A stretch of DNA of 42,366 bases from Rhodoferax sp. OV413 (GTDB lineage Bacteria > Pseudomonadota > Gammaproteobacteria > Burkholderiales > Burkholderiaceae_C). The notes below the pieces were generated by a model that had not been told where the DNA came from, ran no database searches, and saw nothing but the letters and a program-made list of their open reading frames with translations. Every line of letters begins with the position of its first letter. Within the stretch, counting starts at the first letter, position 1. Shown in pieces: positions 24,966 through 32,881 of this stretch. Location: assembly GCA_945861785.1 (NCBI GenBank), contig CAMAWD010000056.1, positions 1-42,366 on the forward strand. Reading direction: 5' to 3'. Both the position numbers and the translations under genes were made by a program.

Positions 24966-25757
24966 ATGAACACCACTGAACACCCACCTGTCCTGCTCAG
25001 CAGCTGCGATGCGCGCGGCGTATGGACCCTCACCCTGAACCGGCCAACTGCGTTCAACGCCTTGTCGGAAGCCTTGCTGGCTGCCTTGCGCACCGAACTC
25101 GAACGTATCGCCGGCGACGAGCTGGCACGTGTCGTGGTGCTGGCTGCCGCCGGCAAGGCTTTCTGCGCCGGCCATGACCTCAAGGAGATGCGCAGTGACC
25201 CGTCGCTGGGCTACTACCAGGAGCTGTTTCGCCAATGCGGCGAGGTGATGCTGGCACTCCAGCACCTGCAAGTGCCGGTCATCGCGCGGGTTCAGGGCAT
25301 GGCCACCGCGGCAGGCTGCCAGTTGGTCGCCATGTGCGATCTGGCGGTGGCCGCCACCGATGCGCGGTTCGCAGTCAGCGGCATCACCCTGGGGCTGTTC
25401 TGCTCCACCCCCAGCGTGGCCCTGTCGCGCAACCTGGGGCGCAAGGACGCGTTCGAGATGCTGGTCACCGGTGAATTCATCAGCGCCCACGAGGCCCGCG
25501 CACGCGGGTTGCTGAACCGCGTGGTGGACGCAGCCGAACTCGACGCCGAGGTCGAACGTCTGGTGGCGAGTATCCTTGCCAAGCCGCGGGTGGCCCTGGC
25601 GCTGGGCAAGGCCCTGTTCTACCGCCAGCTTGAGAAGGGCATCGACGCCGCCTATGCCGACGCCGCGCAGACCATGGCCTGCAACATGATCGACGCGTCG
25701 GCGCTCGAAGGCGTGCAGGCTTTCATCGACAAGCGACCGCCGCAGTGGCAGGCTTGA
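24966..25757 (+). CDS. Enoyl-CoA hydratase/isomerase family protein (ECHDC3-like)
   Basis: A 263-residue crotonase. The first oxyanion-hole block is KAFCAGHDLKEM and the second GMATAAGCQLVAMCDLAVA. The region that in true hydratases carries the second catalytic glutamate reads ITLGLFCSTPSVALSR and lacks it, a pattern shared with ECHDC3-type proteins whose reaction is not settled. I start at ATG 24966 (CGGAG upstream) rather than 24915, which directly follows the MetY stop. The quinone oxidoreductase follows after 33 bases. It may process an enoyl-CoA or branched CoA ester together with the SDR at 26824. Confidence 0.85.
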   Translation: MNTTEHPPVLLSSCDARGVWTLTLNRPTAFNALSEALLAALRTELERIAGDELARVVVLAAAGKAFCAGHDLKEMRSDPSLGYYQELFRQCGEVMLALQHLQVPVIARVQGMATAAGCQLVAMCDLAVAATDARFAVSGITLGLFCSTPSVALSRNLGRKDAFEMLVTGEFISAHEARARGLLNRVVDAAELDAEVERLVASILAKPRVALALGKALFYRQLEKGIDAAYADAAQTMACNMIDASALEGVQAFIDKRPPQWQA

Positions 25758-25790
25758 CAATCGACTTTTGTTGAAACCCAGGAAACTCCC

Positions 25791-26774
25791 ATGAGCAAAG
25801 CCATACGCATAGAGAAACACGGCGGACCCGAGGTCCTGCAACTGGTGGACGTCACCGTCGGGCAGCCCGGCCCGGGCGAGATCCGCATCCGGCACAAGGC
25901 CGTGGGCCTGAATTTCATTGACATCTACCAGCGCGACGGCCTGTACCCGATGGCCATGCCGCTGCAACTGGGCATGGAGGCATCGGGCATCGTGGAGGCC
26001 GTTGGCGAAGGTGTTACGCACCTTAAAGCAGGCGACCGCGCCGCTTATGCCAGCCAGCCACCCGGCAGTTACTGTGAAGAACGTGTCATGCCGGCCAAGT
26101 GCGTGTGCAAGCTGCCCGACGCGATCGATTTCGACACCGGCGCGGCCATGATGCTCAAGGGCCTGACCGCGCAGTACCTGCTGAAGAAGACCTTGCCCCA
26201 GGGCGGCCTGCAAAGCGGCGACCACATCCTGTTCCACGCGGCCGCTGGCGGTGTCGGCCTGATCGCCTGCCAATGGGCCAAGGCGCTCGGTTACCAGCTG
26301 ATCGGCACGGCTGGCAGCGACGCCAAATGCGCGCTCGCCGCCGAGATGGGCGCGGCGCACACCATCAACTACAACACCGAGGATTTCGAGGTGCGCGTGA
26401 AGCAGATCACCGGCGGCAAGGGCGTGAAGGTGGTGTACGACTCGGTGGGCAAGGACACCTGGGACAAGTCGCTCAATTGCCTGTCGCCATTTGGCCTGAT
26501 GGCAAGTTTCGGCAACGCTTCGGGCCCGGCGCCTGCATTCGCGCCCGGCATCCTGGGGGCCAAAGGCTCCATCTACGTCACCCGCCAGACGCTGTTCACC
26601 CACATCTCCACGCGCGAAAGCACACAGGCGATGGCCGACGACCTGTTTGCCGTCGTCACCAGCGGCAAGGTCAAGATCCGCATCGACCAGCGCCATCCGC
26701 TGGAGCAGGTGCAGCAGGCGCACCGCGACCTGGAGGCCCGCAAGACCACAGGCTGCACCATCCTGACGCTGTGA
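25791..26774 (+). CDS. NADPH:quinone oxidoreductase (QOR-type, zinc-independent MDR)
   Basis: A 327-residue medium-chain reductase. The start MSKAIRIEKHGGPEVLQLVDV is the QOR hallmark; the cofactor motif is AAAGGVGLIACQWAKALG around residue 150. The zinc ligands of alcohol dehydrogenases are absent. It reduces quinones or enones using NADPH. The ATG at 25791 has CAGGAAACTCCC upstream. It sits between a crotonase and an SDR in a likely co-transcribed group. Confidence 0.9.
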   Translation: MSKAIRIEKHGGPEVLQLVDVTVGQPGPGEIRIRHKAVGLNFIDIYQRDGLYPMAMPLQLGMEASGIVEAVGEGVTHLKAGDRAAYASQPPGSYCEERVMPAKCVCKLPDAIDFDTGAAMMLKGLTAQYLLKKTLPQGGLQSGDHILFHAAAGGVGLIACQWAKALGYQLIGTAGSDAKCALAAEMGAAHTINYNTEDFEVRVKQITGGKGVKVVYDSVGKDTWDKSLNCLSPFGLMASFGNASGPAPAFAPGILGAKGSIYVTRQTLFTHISTRESTQAMADDLFAVVTSGKVKIRIDQRHPLEQVQQAHRDLEARKTTGCTILTL

Positions 26775-26823
26775 CGCGCCGCGAACAGGCTGGCGGCGAC
26801 GGGCATCGCGGGCGGCGGGTCGA

Positions 26824-27612
26824 ATGACCAGCGTGTTGCAGCCGCAAAGCCACGTCGGCCAGCGTGCACTGGTCACTGCGGCAGCCAGCGGCATCGGGCG
26901 GGTCACGGCCCAGGCCCTGCTCGACGCCGGGGCGCAGGTGTTCATCTGCGACAGCAACCCGGCGCAACTGGCTGCAACGCTGGCAGCCGAACCCCGCCTG
27001 CATGGCCTGCAATGCGACGTGACGGTCGAGGACCAGGTCACCACATTGTTTGCAACCGCGCTGAAGGAACTCGGCGGTCTGGAGATCCTGGTCAACAATG
27101 CCGGTGTCTCCGGGCCGACTGCGCTGGTCGAAGAGACTTCCCTGGCCGACTGGCGGCAATGCCTGGCCGTCAACCTCGACGCGAGCTTCCTGTGCGCCCG
27201 CGCGGCAGCGCCCCTGATGCGCCGCCAGGGTGGGGGTTCGATCGTCAACATGTCGTCGACTGCAGGCCTGTTTGGCCTGCCACGGCGCGCGCCGTATGCG
27301 TCGGCCAAGTGGGCCATCCGGGGCCTGACGCGCACGCTGGCACAGGAACTCGGCCCCCACGGTGTGCGGGTGAACTGCATCTGTGCGGGCTCGGTCAGCG
27401 GCGAGCGCATCGACCGGGTGATTGCGGCCGAAGCCGCCAAGACCGGCGTGCCGGAAAGCTCCGTGCGGGCTCAGTACACCGATGCGGTATCTCTGCGGAC
27501 CTTCATCAGCGCCGACGACATCGCCAACACCATCCTGTTCCTGACCTCGGCGGCCGGAGCACGTATATCCGGCCAGGACATCACCGTGGACGGACACACC
27601 GAGACGTTTTGA
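26824..27612 (+). CDS. SDR-family oxidoreductase
   Basis: A 262-residue short-chain dehydrogenase. The cofactor motif is TAAASGIGR, with alanine where most members have the first glycine. NNAGVSG, MSSTAG and the YASAK catalytic pair are present, and the C-terminus ISGQDITVDGH is typical. Gap to the quinone oxidoreductase is 49 bases. It is followed by a cytochrome b561 remnant with its own ribosome site. Substrate unknown; a 3-hydroxyacyl-CoA or cyclic alcohol would fit the neighbours. Confidence 0.87.
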   Translation: MTSVLQPQSHVGQRALVTAAASGIGRVTAQALLDAGAQVFICDSNPAQLAATLAAEPRLHGLQCDVTVEDQVTTLFATALKELGGLEILVNNAGVSGPTALVEETSLADWRQCLAVNLDASFLCARAAAPLMRRQGGGSIVNMSSTAGLFGLPRRAPYASAKWAIRGLTRTLAQELGPHGVRVNCICAGSVSGERIDRVIAAEAAKTGVPESSVRAQYTDAVSLRTFISADDIANTILFLTSAAGARISGQDITVDGHTETF

Positions 27613-27628
27613 GCAAGGAGATGCGCCC

Positions 27629-27727
27629 ATGGCCTGGAAAAACACACACGCACGTTACGGAACGATCTCGATCGCCCGGCACTGGCTGATGCTGCCGGCC
27701 GGTGCGGGGACACCACAACTCCGTTGA
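27629..27727 (+). pseudogene. Cytochrome b561 N-terminal remnant (32 codons)
   Basis: The frame MAWKNTHARYGTISIARHWLM is the start of a di-haem cytochrome b561 including the first haem-ligating histidine (HWLM), and it keeps a strong ribosome site (AAGGAG, nine bases before the ATG). After this it changes to an unrelated tail and stops at 27725-27727; none of the other membrane segments follows in any frame. The gene was therefore cut within its first membrane helix. The remaining 195 bases up to the next gene hold only repeats. Confidence 0.65.
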
Positions 27728-27798
27728 CCAAGCTTGCCAACCTGGGTAGCTGGTGCCAACGCCCCCGCGCCAGGGCCGCCCCACCCCCGCCTGCGCAA

Positions 27799-27819
27799 GA
27801 TTTTCGGCACTTGAAAATC
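27799..27819. repeat. Inverted repeat in the 27613-27922 gap
   Basis: GATTTTC (27799-27805) and GAAAATC (27813-27819) form a 7-base-pair stem with a 7-base loop. It could be an operator or the relic of a terminator for the upstream operon, though it lacks a GC stem and T-run. The surrounding ~120 bases are markedly less GC-rich than the rest of the window. Confidence 0.4.
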
Positions 27820-27838
27820 AGAAGAAATCGCACCCAAA

Positions 27839-27873
27839 TTCCACTTGGACGAAGGTATTTTTCCAATTGGACG
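27839..27873. promoter_or_regulatory. Direct repeat pair, TTCCA(C/A)TTGGACG, 22-base period
   Basis: TTCCACTTGGACG at 27839-27851 recurs as TTCCAATTGGACG at 27861-27873, starting exactly 22 bases later (two helical turns). The second copy contains the perfect palindrome TCCAATTGGA (27862-27871). Such phased sites are typical of cooperative binding by a dimeric regulator. The downstream gene is a broken ATPase. Confidence 0.4.
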
Positions 27874-27889
27874 TGAGGCGACATCATAA

Positions 27890-27919
27890 CGGACGGTCAA
27901 AAATCTCTGATCGGACGGT
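27890..27919. promoter_or_regulatory. Direct repeat pair, CGGACGGT, 22-base period
   Basis: CGGACGGT occurs at 27890-27897 and again at 27912-27919, again with a 22-base period, ending three bases before the GTG of the ATPase frame. Together with the pair at 27839 this makes two phased repeat sets in 81 bases. Confidence 0.4.
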
Positions 27920-27922
27920 ACT

Positions 27923-29051
27923 GTGAGCGCGATGCCCGACACCCAACGAGACGCGCCCACCGGCATGGTGGACCGCCATCTGGCCCCGCTGCTACGCGAA
28001 TCCCTGCAAGACACCCCGGCTGTACTCGTCAACGGCCCACGCCAATGCGGCAAGACTACGCTTGTACGGCAGTTTGCTGGCACTCAAGCTTGTCATTGGC
28101 CAGGACCGGCGACCCGGACGCTTCTTGCTTACCGGCTCGGCCAACATCATGGCCCTGCCCCTAGTTGCCGACAGCCTCGCGGGCCGTATCGCCCTGCATA
28201 CCTTGCTGCCCCTGTCGCAATCCGAGCTCCAGGGCCGGGCGAACGACTTCCTGCAACGCGCGCAGATTCAGGATTGGCCGCTCACCCAGGCCACCTGGGC
28301 TATGGCACAGGGCAACACGGTGGCCCATGTACTGGCCGGCGGCTACCCGGAAATGCGCCAACGCGCTACCAGCACCCGCAGGCAGGCCTGGGCTCGGTCC
28401 TACCTCCAGACACTGGTGGAGCGTGATGTCCGCGACGTAGCCCAGATAGAGCACCTGAGCCAGTTGCCCAGGCTGCTGGCGGTGGCCGCCACCCACGCCG
28501 GTCAGTTGCTCAACGCCACGCAGATTGGCGGGCAGCTGGGCTTCAACAACAAGACCACCGACAAATACCTGGGTATCCTCGAAAAACTGTTCCTGGTGCA
28601 GCGACTGCCCGCATGGAGCCGCAACGAACTCAGTCGCCTGATCAAGACACCCAAGCTGCACTTCCTGGACGCCGGGCTGCAAGCCACTCTCACACGACTG
28701 ACCGACGCGCCGGTGTTTACGCAACGTGAACGCTGGGGCACCACCCTGGAGACATGGGTGTACGCCGAATTGCGCAAGAGCCTCAGCCTCAGCCCCGAGG
28801 GCTGGTACCTCTCGCACTACCGCGACAAGGACCAGGTCGAAGTGGACTTCGTGCTGGAATCCCCACAGCGTCTGCTCATTGGAATCGAGGTCAAGGCCTC
28901 GGCCACCGTGAACAACGGCGATTTCAAGGGCCTGAGGCGACTTCAACTCCTCGCAGGCGACGCCTTCCTCACCGGCTTGGTGCTGTACGACGGCACCCAG
29001 GCCCTGTCTTTTGGCAACGGCCTCTGGGCAATCCCCCTCGCAGCTATCTGA
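27923..29051 (+). pseudogene. AAA_14/DUF4143 ATPase broken by internal deletion and frameshift
   Basis: The first frame (27923 to about 28075) has the N-terminus and Walker A of these ATPases (VLVNGPRQCGKTTLVRQFAG). At about 28071-28083 the homology jumps, in another reading frame, to LLALKLVIGQDRRPGRFLLTGSA and continues intact through the DUF4143 half (IEHLSQLPRLLAVAATHAGQ; VEVDFVLES; IEVKASATV) to 29051. Missing are roughly 45-50 codons including the Walker B acidic motif. The sequence at the joint, TTTGCTGGC, fits both sides, suggesting slippage at a short repeat. The product would be truncated after about 168 codons. Intact relatives are suspected regulators or toxin-antitoxin-like proteins of unknown role. 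Confidence 0.75.
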
Positions 29052-29078
29052 CCGGAAACGGCGCGGCGAGCGTGGTCT

Positions 29079-29798
29079 CTATGCCAGAGCCGCCGGCAAC
29101 TCTTCCTGCAACTTGACCAGTCGCTCGGTCTGCGCCAGCGAAATCAGGTGCGCATACACGGCAGGGAGGAAACGCTTGTTCTTGATGTCCAGGAACAGTT
29201 CATCCGACAGGTTGTTGAGCCTTTCCTCGTTGACCACGTAACAACCGGAGATGGTCTTGACCTTGTCGTTGTCGCGCACCTGCAGGTTCAGCGGCGTGAA
29301 CATGTTGTGCTCGGTCAGGAACTTGCAGAAAGTGTGGGTCTGCGCGTCCATCTGCTGCAACTCGGACAGGTAGCGCTTGACGTTTTCGATCACCTGGGTG
29401 GGTTCACCGTTCTCGTCGAACAGCGCCGCGCCTTCGGTCTCGCTGACCAGGCTGCTCGCCTCGTCGATACACACGATGTACTGGCCGTCGGTGCCGCGCG
29501 GGGTGAGCGCAAACGGGTAACGCCGGATGATGGCCGGCACATACGAGGCCTGCCACTTGCCCGCGGCGTCCACGAACAGGTTCTGGCCGGCATTCAGGCC
29601 GAGCAACGCGACCGGTCGGAACTCGTCCTTGTCCTTGTCTTCGAGAAACACGATGGGGAAAATCGCTGCGGCCCGCGTGAACTCATGCATCGTCAGGTAC
29701 GCCACATGAAACTTGGAAGCGAATTCGAAGGAAGTGATCTCCTTGATCCTGGTGCGGGCGTGGACATCCTTGTTGACCGGAGCGACTTTTTGGAACAC
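29079..29798 (-). CDS. SapC family protein
   Basis: A 239-residue protein matching SapC, first known next to a Campylobacter S-layer gene but widespread in proteobacteria with unknown function. Typical segments are FHVAYLTMHEFTRAAAIFPIVF, WQASYVPAIIRRYPFAL and IDEASSLVSETEGAALFDENG (each given in part). I start at GTG 29798 (MFQKVAPVNKD) with AGGAG five bases upstream; the open frame reaches 29939 without family similarity. It is transcribed alone, convergent with the broken ATPase and divergent from the lipid operon. Confidence 0.82.
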   Translation of the reverse strand: MFQKVAPVNKDVHARTRIKEITSFEFASKFHVAYLTMHEFTRAAAIFPIVFLEDKDKDEFRPVALLGLNAGQNLFVDAAGKWQASYVPAIIRRYPFALTPRGTDGQYIVCIDEASSLVSETEGAALFDENGEPTQVIENVKRYLSELQQMDAQTHTFCKFLTEHNMFTPLNLQVRDNDKVKTISGCYVVNEERLNNLSDELFLDIKNKRFLPAVYAHLISLAQTERLVKLQEELPAALA

Positions 29799-29972
29799 AT
29801 GAACTCCTGACTGGCGGGTGATGAAAATGGGCAACTGGAAACCCCGGTCCAGTTTACACGCTGAACCCCTGCCGGACGGCGCGCGACGCTCGCCGTGCCT
29901 GCCCTCATTCCGGGCGTCTTGCGCCAAGTCATCGCGCACCGGTGGAAGTGGCGCGCCGCGACGCGGTTGCGG

Positions 29973-29990
29973 CTGTCACGAAACTGCCCG
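29973..29990 (+). promoter_or_regulatory. Possible PHO box upstream of the lipid-remodelling operon
   Basis: CTGTCAC-GAAA-CTGCCCG has the 7+4+7 layout of a PhoB binding site (consensus CTGTCAT, A/T-rich spacer, CTGTCAT). The first half matches six of seven, the second only four of seven; a third weak unit (TTGCCTT) begins at 29995, one 11-base period after 29984. It lies 64 bases before the TTG start of the first gene. No convincing -10 follows, so the call depends mostly on what the operon encodes. Confidence 0.35.
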
Positions 29991-30053
29991 GAACTTGCCT
30001 TGTCGGCGTCATGCCGGCGCGGAACACTGGCGGCAGAACCCAAGGAGACCGCA

Positions 30054-30905
30054 TTGAAAGAACAGCCCACCCCCACGTTGCCACCCAGCCGTGTGACCCT
30101 GGCCAGGGGGTTACTTCATCCGGGCCATACAGGCCGCGACCACCGACAGGCTGCTCCACGCCCGATCGGCGGCCTTCAGGTGGCTTGGGCCCGCCACGAG
30201 GACGAGGTCCGGGCGGCGCAACGCTTGAGGTACCAGGTATTTGCCGGTGAGATGGGTGCCCGCCTGCAGACGCAGGTGCCCGGCCACGACGTCGACCTGT
30301 TCGACGACTTCTGTGAGCACCTGTTGGTGCGCACCAGCGACACCCGGGAGGTGGTAGGCACCTACCGCGTGCTCACACCCGCCCAGGCCCTGCGCATAGG
30401 CAGCACCTACAGCGACACCGAGTTCGATCTGACCCGGCTGCGCAGCTTGCGCGAACGCATGGTGGAAACCGGTCGTGCCTGCGTGCATCCGGCACACCGC
30501 CATGGCGGCGTGATCCTGGCCCTGTGGAGCGCCCTGGCGGGTTTCATGGAACGCAACCAGCTCGACACCATGGTGGGTTGCGCGAGCATCCCGCTGCGGC
30601 ACGGCGGGGCCAGCGGCATCGAAGGCGGCGGAGATGCGGCCGCGAGCATCTGGAACCAGGTGCGCCGCACCCATCTGGCACCGATCGAATACCACGTGCG
30701 GCCCCGGCTGCCCCTGCCACTGGGCCAGTTCGACGGCACACAGGCCATCGAACCGCCGGCGCTGATCAAGGGCTACCTGCGCCTGGGCGCCGAAGTTCTG
30801 GGCCCGCCGGCCTGGGACCCTGACTTCAACAGTGCGGACCTGCCAATGATGTTGCGCATCGCCAACCTGCCGGCACGGTACCGCAGACATTTCCAGGCGA
30901 CCTGA
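30054..30905 (+). CDS. olsB: OlsB-like N-acyltransferase (GNAT, hemolysin family), ornithine lipid synthesis
   Basis: A 283-residue protein resembling L-ornithine N(alpha)-acyltransferase, which makes lyso-ornithine lipid from an acyl carrier protein thioester. Characteristic blocks are EDEVRAAQRLRYQVFAGEMG, HDVDLFDDFCEHLLVR, VVGTYRVLTPAQA, ERMVETGRACVHPAHRHGG and MVGCASIPL. I choose TTG at 30054 because AAGGAG sits six bases upstream and the open frame further up has no similarity; most relatives start at this point with a short variable tail. Its stop overlaps the next start (TGATG). OlsA, the second acyltransferase for ornithine lipid, is not in the window, so olsB is a family-level call. 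Confidence 0.78.
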   Translation: MKEQPTPTLPPSRVTLARGLLHPGHTGRDHRQAAPRPIGGLQVAWARHEDEVRAAQRLRYQVFAGEMGARLQTQVPGHDVDLFDDFCEHLLVRTSDTREVVGTYRVLTPAQALRIGSTYSDTEFDLTRLRSLRERMVETGRACVHPAHRHGGVILALWSALAGFMERNQLDTMVGCASIPLRHGGASGIEGGGDAAASIWNQVRRTHLAPIEYHVRPRLPLPLGQFDGTQAIEPPALIKGYLRLGAEVLGPPAWDPDFNSADLPMMLRIANLPARYRRHFQAT

Positions 30906-31768
30906 TGCGCACGGCCCTGGATGCCGCTGGTCCCTGGATGGCCCAATTCGTCGGACCCGAAGACGACGACACACCCGCTGTCAGCGGGAACCAGCGGCAC
31001 TACCGCAGCGTGTTCATCTCCGACCTTCATCTGGGCACCCCTGGTTGCCAGGCCGACGCCCTGCTCGAGTTCCTGAAGGCGCATCCAAGCGACTACCTGT
31101 ACCTGGTGGGCGATATCGTCGACGGCTGGCAACTGCGCCGAAAATGGTACTGGCCCCAGTCGCACAACGACGTGGTCCAGAAACTGCTCAAACGCGCACG
31201 CAAGGGCTGCCGCATCGTCTTCGTCCCCGGCAACCACGACGAGTTCGCCCGCCAGTTTGCCGGCCTGCATTTCGGTGGCATCGAAGTGGCGACCGAAGCG
31301 GTGCATGTCACGGCCACAGGGCAGCGGCTGTGGGTCGTCCACGGCGACTACTTCGATGCCGTGGTCCAGAGCGCGAAATGGCTGGCCTACCTCGGTGACA
31401 ACCTGTATGAATTCACGCTCAAGCTCAACCGCCACCTGAACCATTTGCGTGGCCGGCTGGGTTTGCCCTACTGGTCGTTGTCGGCTTACCTCAAGCACAA
31501 GGTCAAGACGGCGCTGAACTACGTGATGGAGTTCGAAGCCGCAGTGGCGCGCGAGGCGCGCCAGCGCGGCCACCAGGGCGTTGTTTGCGGGCATATCCAC
31601 CGGGCCGAGATGCGCGACATCGACGGGACCTTGTATTGCAACGACGGAGACTGGGTGGAGAGTTGCACCGCGCTGGTCGAGCATCCCGATGGGCGACTGG
31701 AACTGGTGCACTGGAACCCGCGCGCCACGGCGAACAACACGGTCCACACACAACAGGTCACAGCATGA
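30905..31768 (+). CDS. plcP: PlcP-like metallophosphoesterase (LpxH-related)
   Basis: A 287-residue calcineurin-type phosphoesterase. Metal motifs are in order: SDLHLG, GDIVDGW, GNHDE, HGDYFD and CGHIHRA. The stretches WYWPQSHNDVVQKLLKRARKG and GDWVESCTALVEHPDGRLEL match the group annotated as UDP-2,3-diacylglucosamine pyrophosphatase-like that includes Sinorhizobium PlcP, a phospholipase C that strips phosphate head groups from membrane phospholipids under phosphate starvation. LpxH itself is shorter and differs here. Coupled by overlap to OlsB-like upstream and to a GT4 glycosyltransferase downstream, which supports PlcP over an LpxH role in lipid A synthesis. Confidence 0.78.
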   Translation: MRTALDAAGPWMAQFVGPEDDDTPAVSGNQRHYRSVFISDLHLGTPGCQADALLEFLKAHPSDYLYLVGDIVDGWQLRRKWYWPQSHNDVVQKLLKRARKGCRIVFVPGNHDEFARQFAGLHFGGIEVATEAVHVTATGQRLWVVHGDYFDAVVQSAKWLAYLGDNLYEFTLKLNRHLNHLRGRLGLPYWSLSAYLKHKVKTALNYVMEFEAAVAREARQRGHQGVVCGHIHRAEMRDIDGTLYCNDGDWVESCTALVEHPDGRLELVHWNPRATANNTVHTQQVTA

Positions 31769-32826
31769 AGATTGCACTTGTCACAGACGCCTGGGAACCC
31801 CAGGTGAACGGCGTTGTCATCACCCTGCTGGAACTGGTGCGCGAACTCGAGCGCATGGGCCACGAAGTTGCCGTGGTGCAACCCGGCCAGTTCAGGACGC
31901 GGCCCTGCCCCGGCTACCCCGGCATCGAGATTGCCATGCGTCCCGAGCGGCGCGTGCGCGAACAGCTGCTGGCCATCGCGCCCGATGCGGTCCATATCGC
32001 CACCGAGGGGCCGCTGGGCTGGGCCGCTCGCCGGTGTTGCCTGCGCGAAGGCATGGCCTTCACGACCGCATTCCACACCAGGTTCCCCGAGATCCTGCAG
32101 GCGGCGCTGCACGTTCCACTGCCCTGGGGTTACGCACTGTTTCGCCACTTTCACAGGCCGTCGGCCGGCGTGATGGTGCCCACACGTGGTGTGCAGGACA
32201 TGTTGTCGGCGCGGGGATTCCGCAACCTGCGCGCCTGGACCCACGGCGTCGACACGGCGCTGTTCCGGTTCCACGCCCAGGCGGAGCGGCACCACAGTGC
32301 GACAGGTCTGATGCGCCCGGTGTCGTTGTTTGTGGGCCGGGTTTCCTATGAGAAGAACATCGCCGCGTTCCTGGAGCTCGATGTGCCCGGCACCAAGATC
32401 GTGTGCGGCGTCGGCCCGCTGGAACACGCCTTGCAGGCGCGTTTCCCAGAGGTCCGGTGGATGGGGGTGTTGCCGCGCCACGAACTGGCGCAGCTGTATG
32501 CCGCTGCCGATGTGTTCGTGTTCCCCAGCAAGTCCGACACCTTCGGGCTGGTCATGCTGGAGGCCATGGCCTGCGGGACACCGGTGGCCGCCTACCGTGC
32601 AGAGGGGCCGGCAGCGGTGGTGGCCGACAATCGCGGCGGGTGCCTGCACGACGACCTTCGGCAGGCATTTTTCGGAGCGCTGGGAACCCCTCGCGACACG
32701 GCGCGCGCCCGCGCCATGGAGTTCAGCTGGGCCCAGGCGGCGCGCCAGTTCGTCGGCCACCTCGTGCCCACCCGGACCGGGCCGGACGGGCGACACTTTG
32801 TCACGCAGGCGTCACAGTTGACGTAA
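31765..32826 (+). CDS. GT4 glycosyltransferase, Agt-like (diacylglycerol glycosylation)
   Basis: A 353-residue GT-B glycosyltransferase. The acceptor half begins MKIALVTDAWEPQVNGVVIT; the donor half has VSLFVGRVSYEKNIAAFLEL, WMGVLPRHELAQLYAAADVF and the E-x7-E type motif SDTFGLVMLEAMACGTPVAA (in part). In phosphate-limited bacteria, Agt encoded beside PlcP adds a sugar to the diacylglycerol that PlcP releases, replacing phospholipids with glycolipids. The ATGA overlap with plcP makes this pairing likely. Sugar donor unknown; a mannosyl- or glucuronyl-type donor cannot be told apart. Confidence 0.8.
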   Translation: MKIALVTDAWEPQVNGVVITLLELVRELERMGHEVAVVQPGQFRTRPCPGYPGIEIAMRPERRVREQLLAIAPDAVHIATEGPLGWAARRCCLREGMAFTTAFHTRFPEILQAALHVPLPWGYALFRHFHRPSAGVMVPTRGVQDMLSARGFRNLRAWTHGVDTALFRFHAQAERHHSATGLMRPVSLFVGRVSYEKNIAAFLELDVPGTKIVCGVGPLEHALQARFPEVRWMGVLPRHELAQLYAAADVFVFPSKSDTFGLVMLEAMACGTPVAAYRAEGPAAVVADNRGGCLHDDLRQAFFGALGTPRDTARARAMEFSWAQAARQFVGHLVPTRTGPDGRHFVTQASQLT

Positions 32827-32881
32827 ATACTTGCAGGCGGTCTTCGACCAGGCTACAAGGGAAAAGTACAGGAATGGCACG

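Noticed and set aside
24933-27440. 835-codon minus-strand open frame opposite the crotonase, quinone reductase and SDR
   Set aside because: Same reasoning; it crosses three well-supported genes and their gaps.
29799-29939. Upstream extension of SapC
   Set aside because: No family similarity, and a good AGGAG-GTG start lies at 29798.
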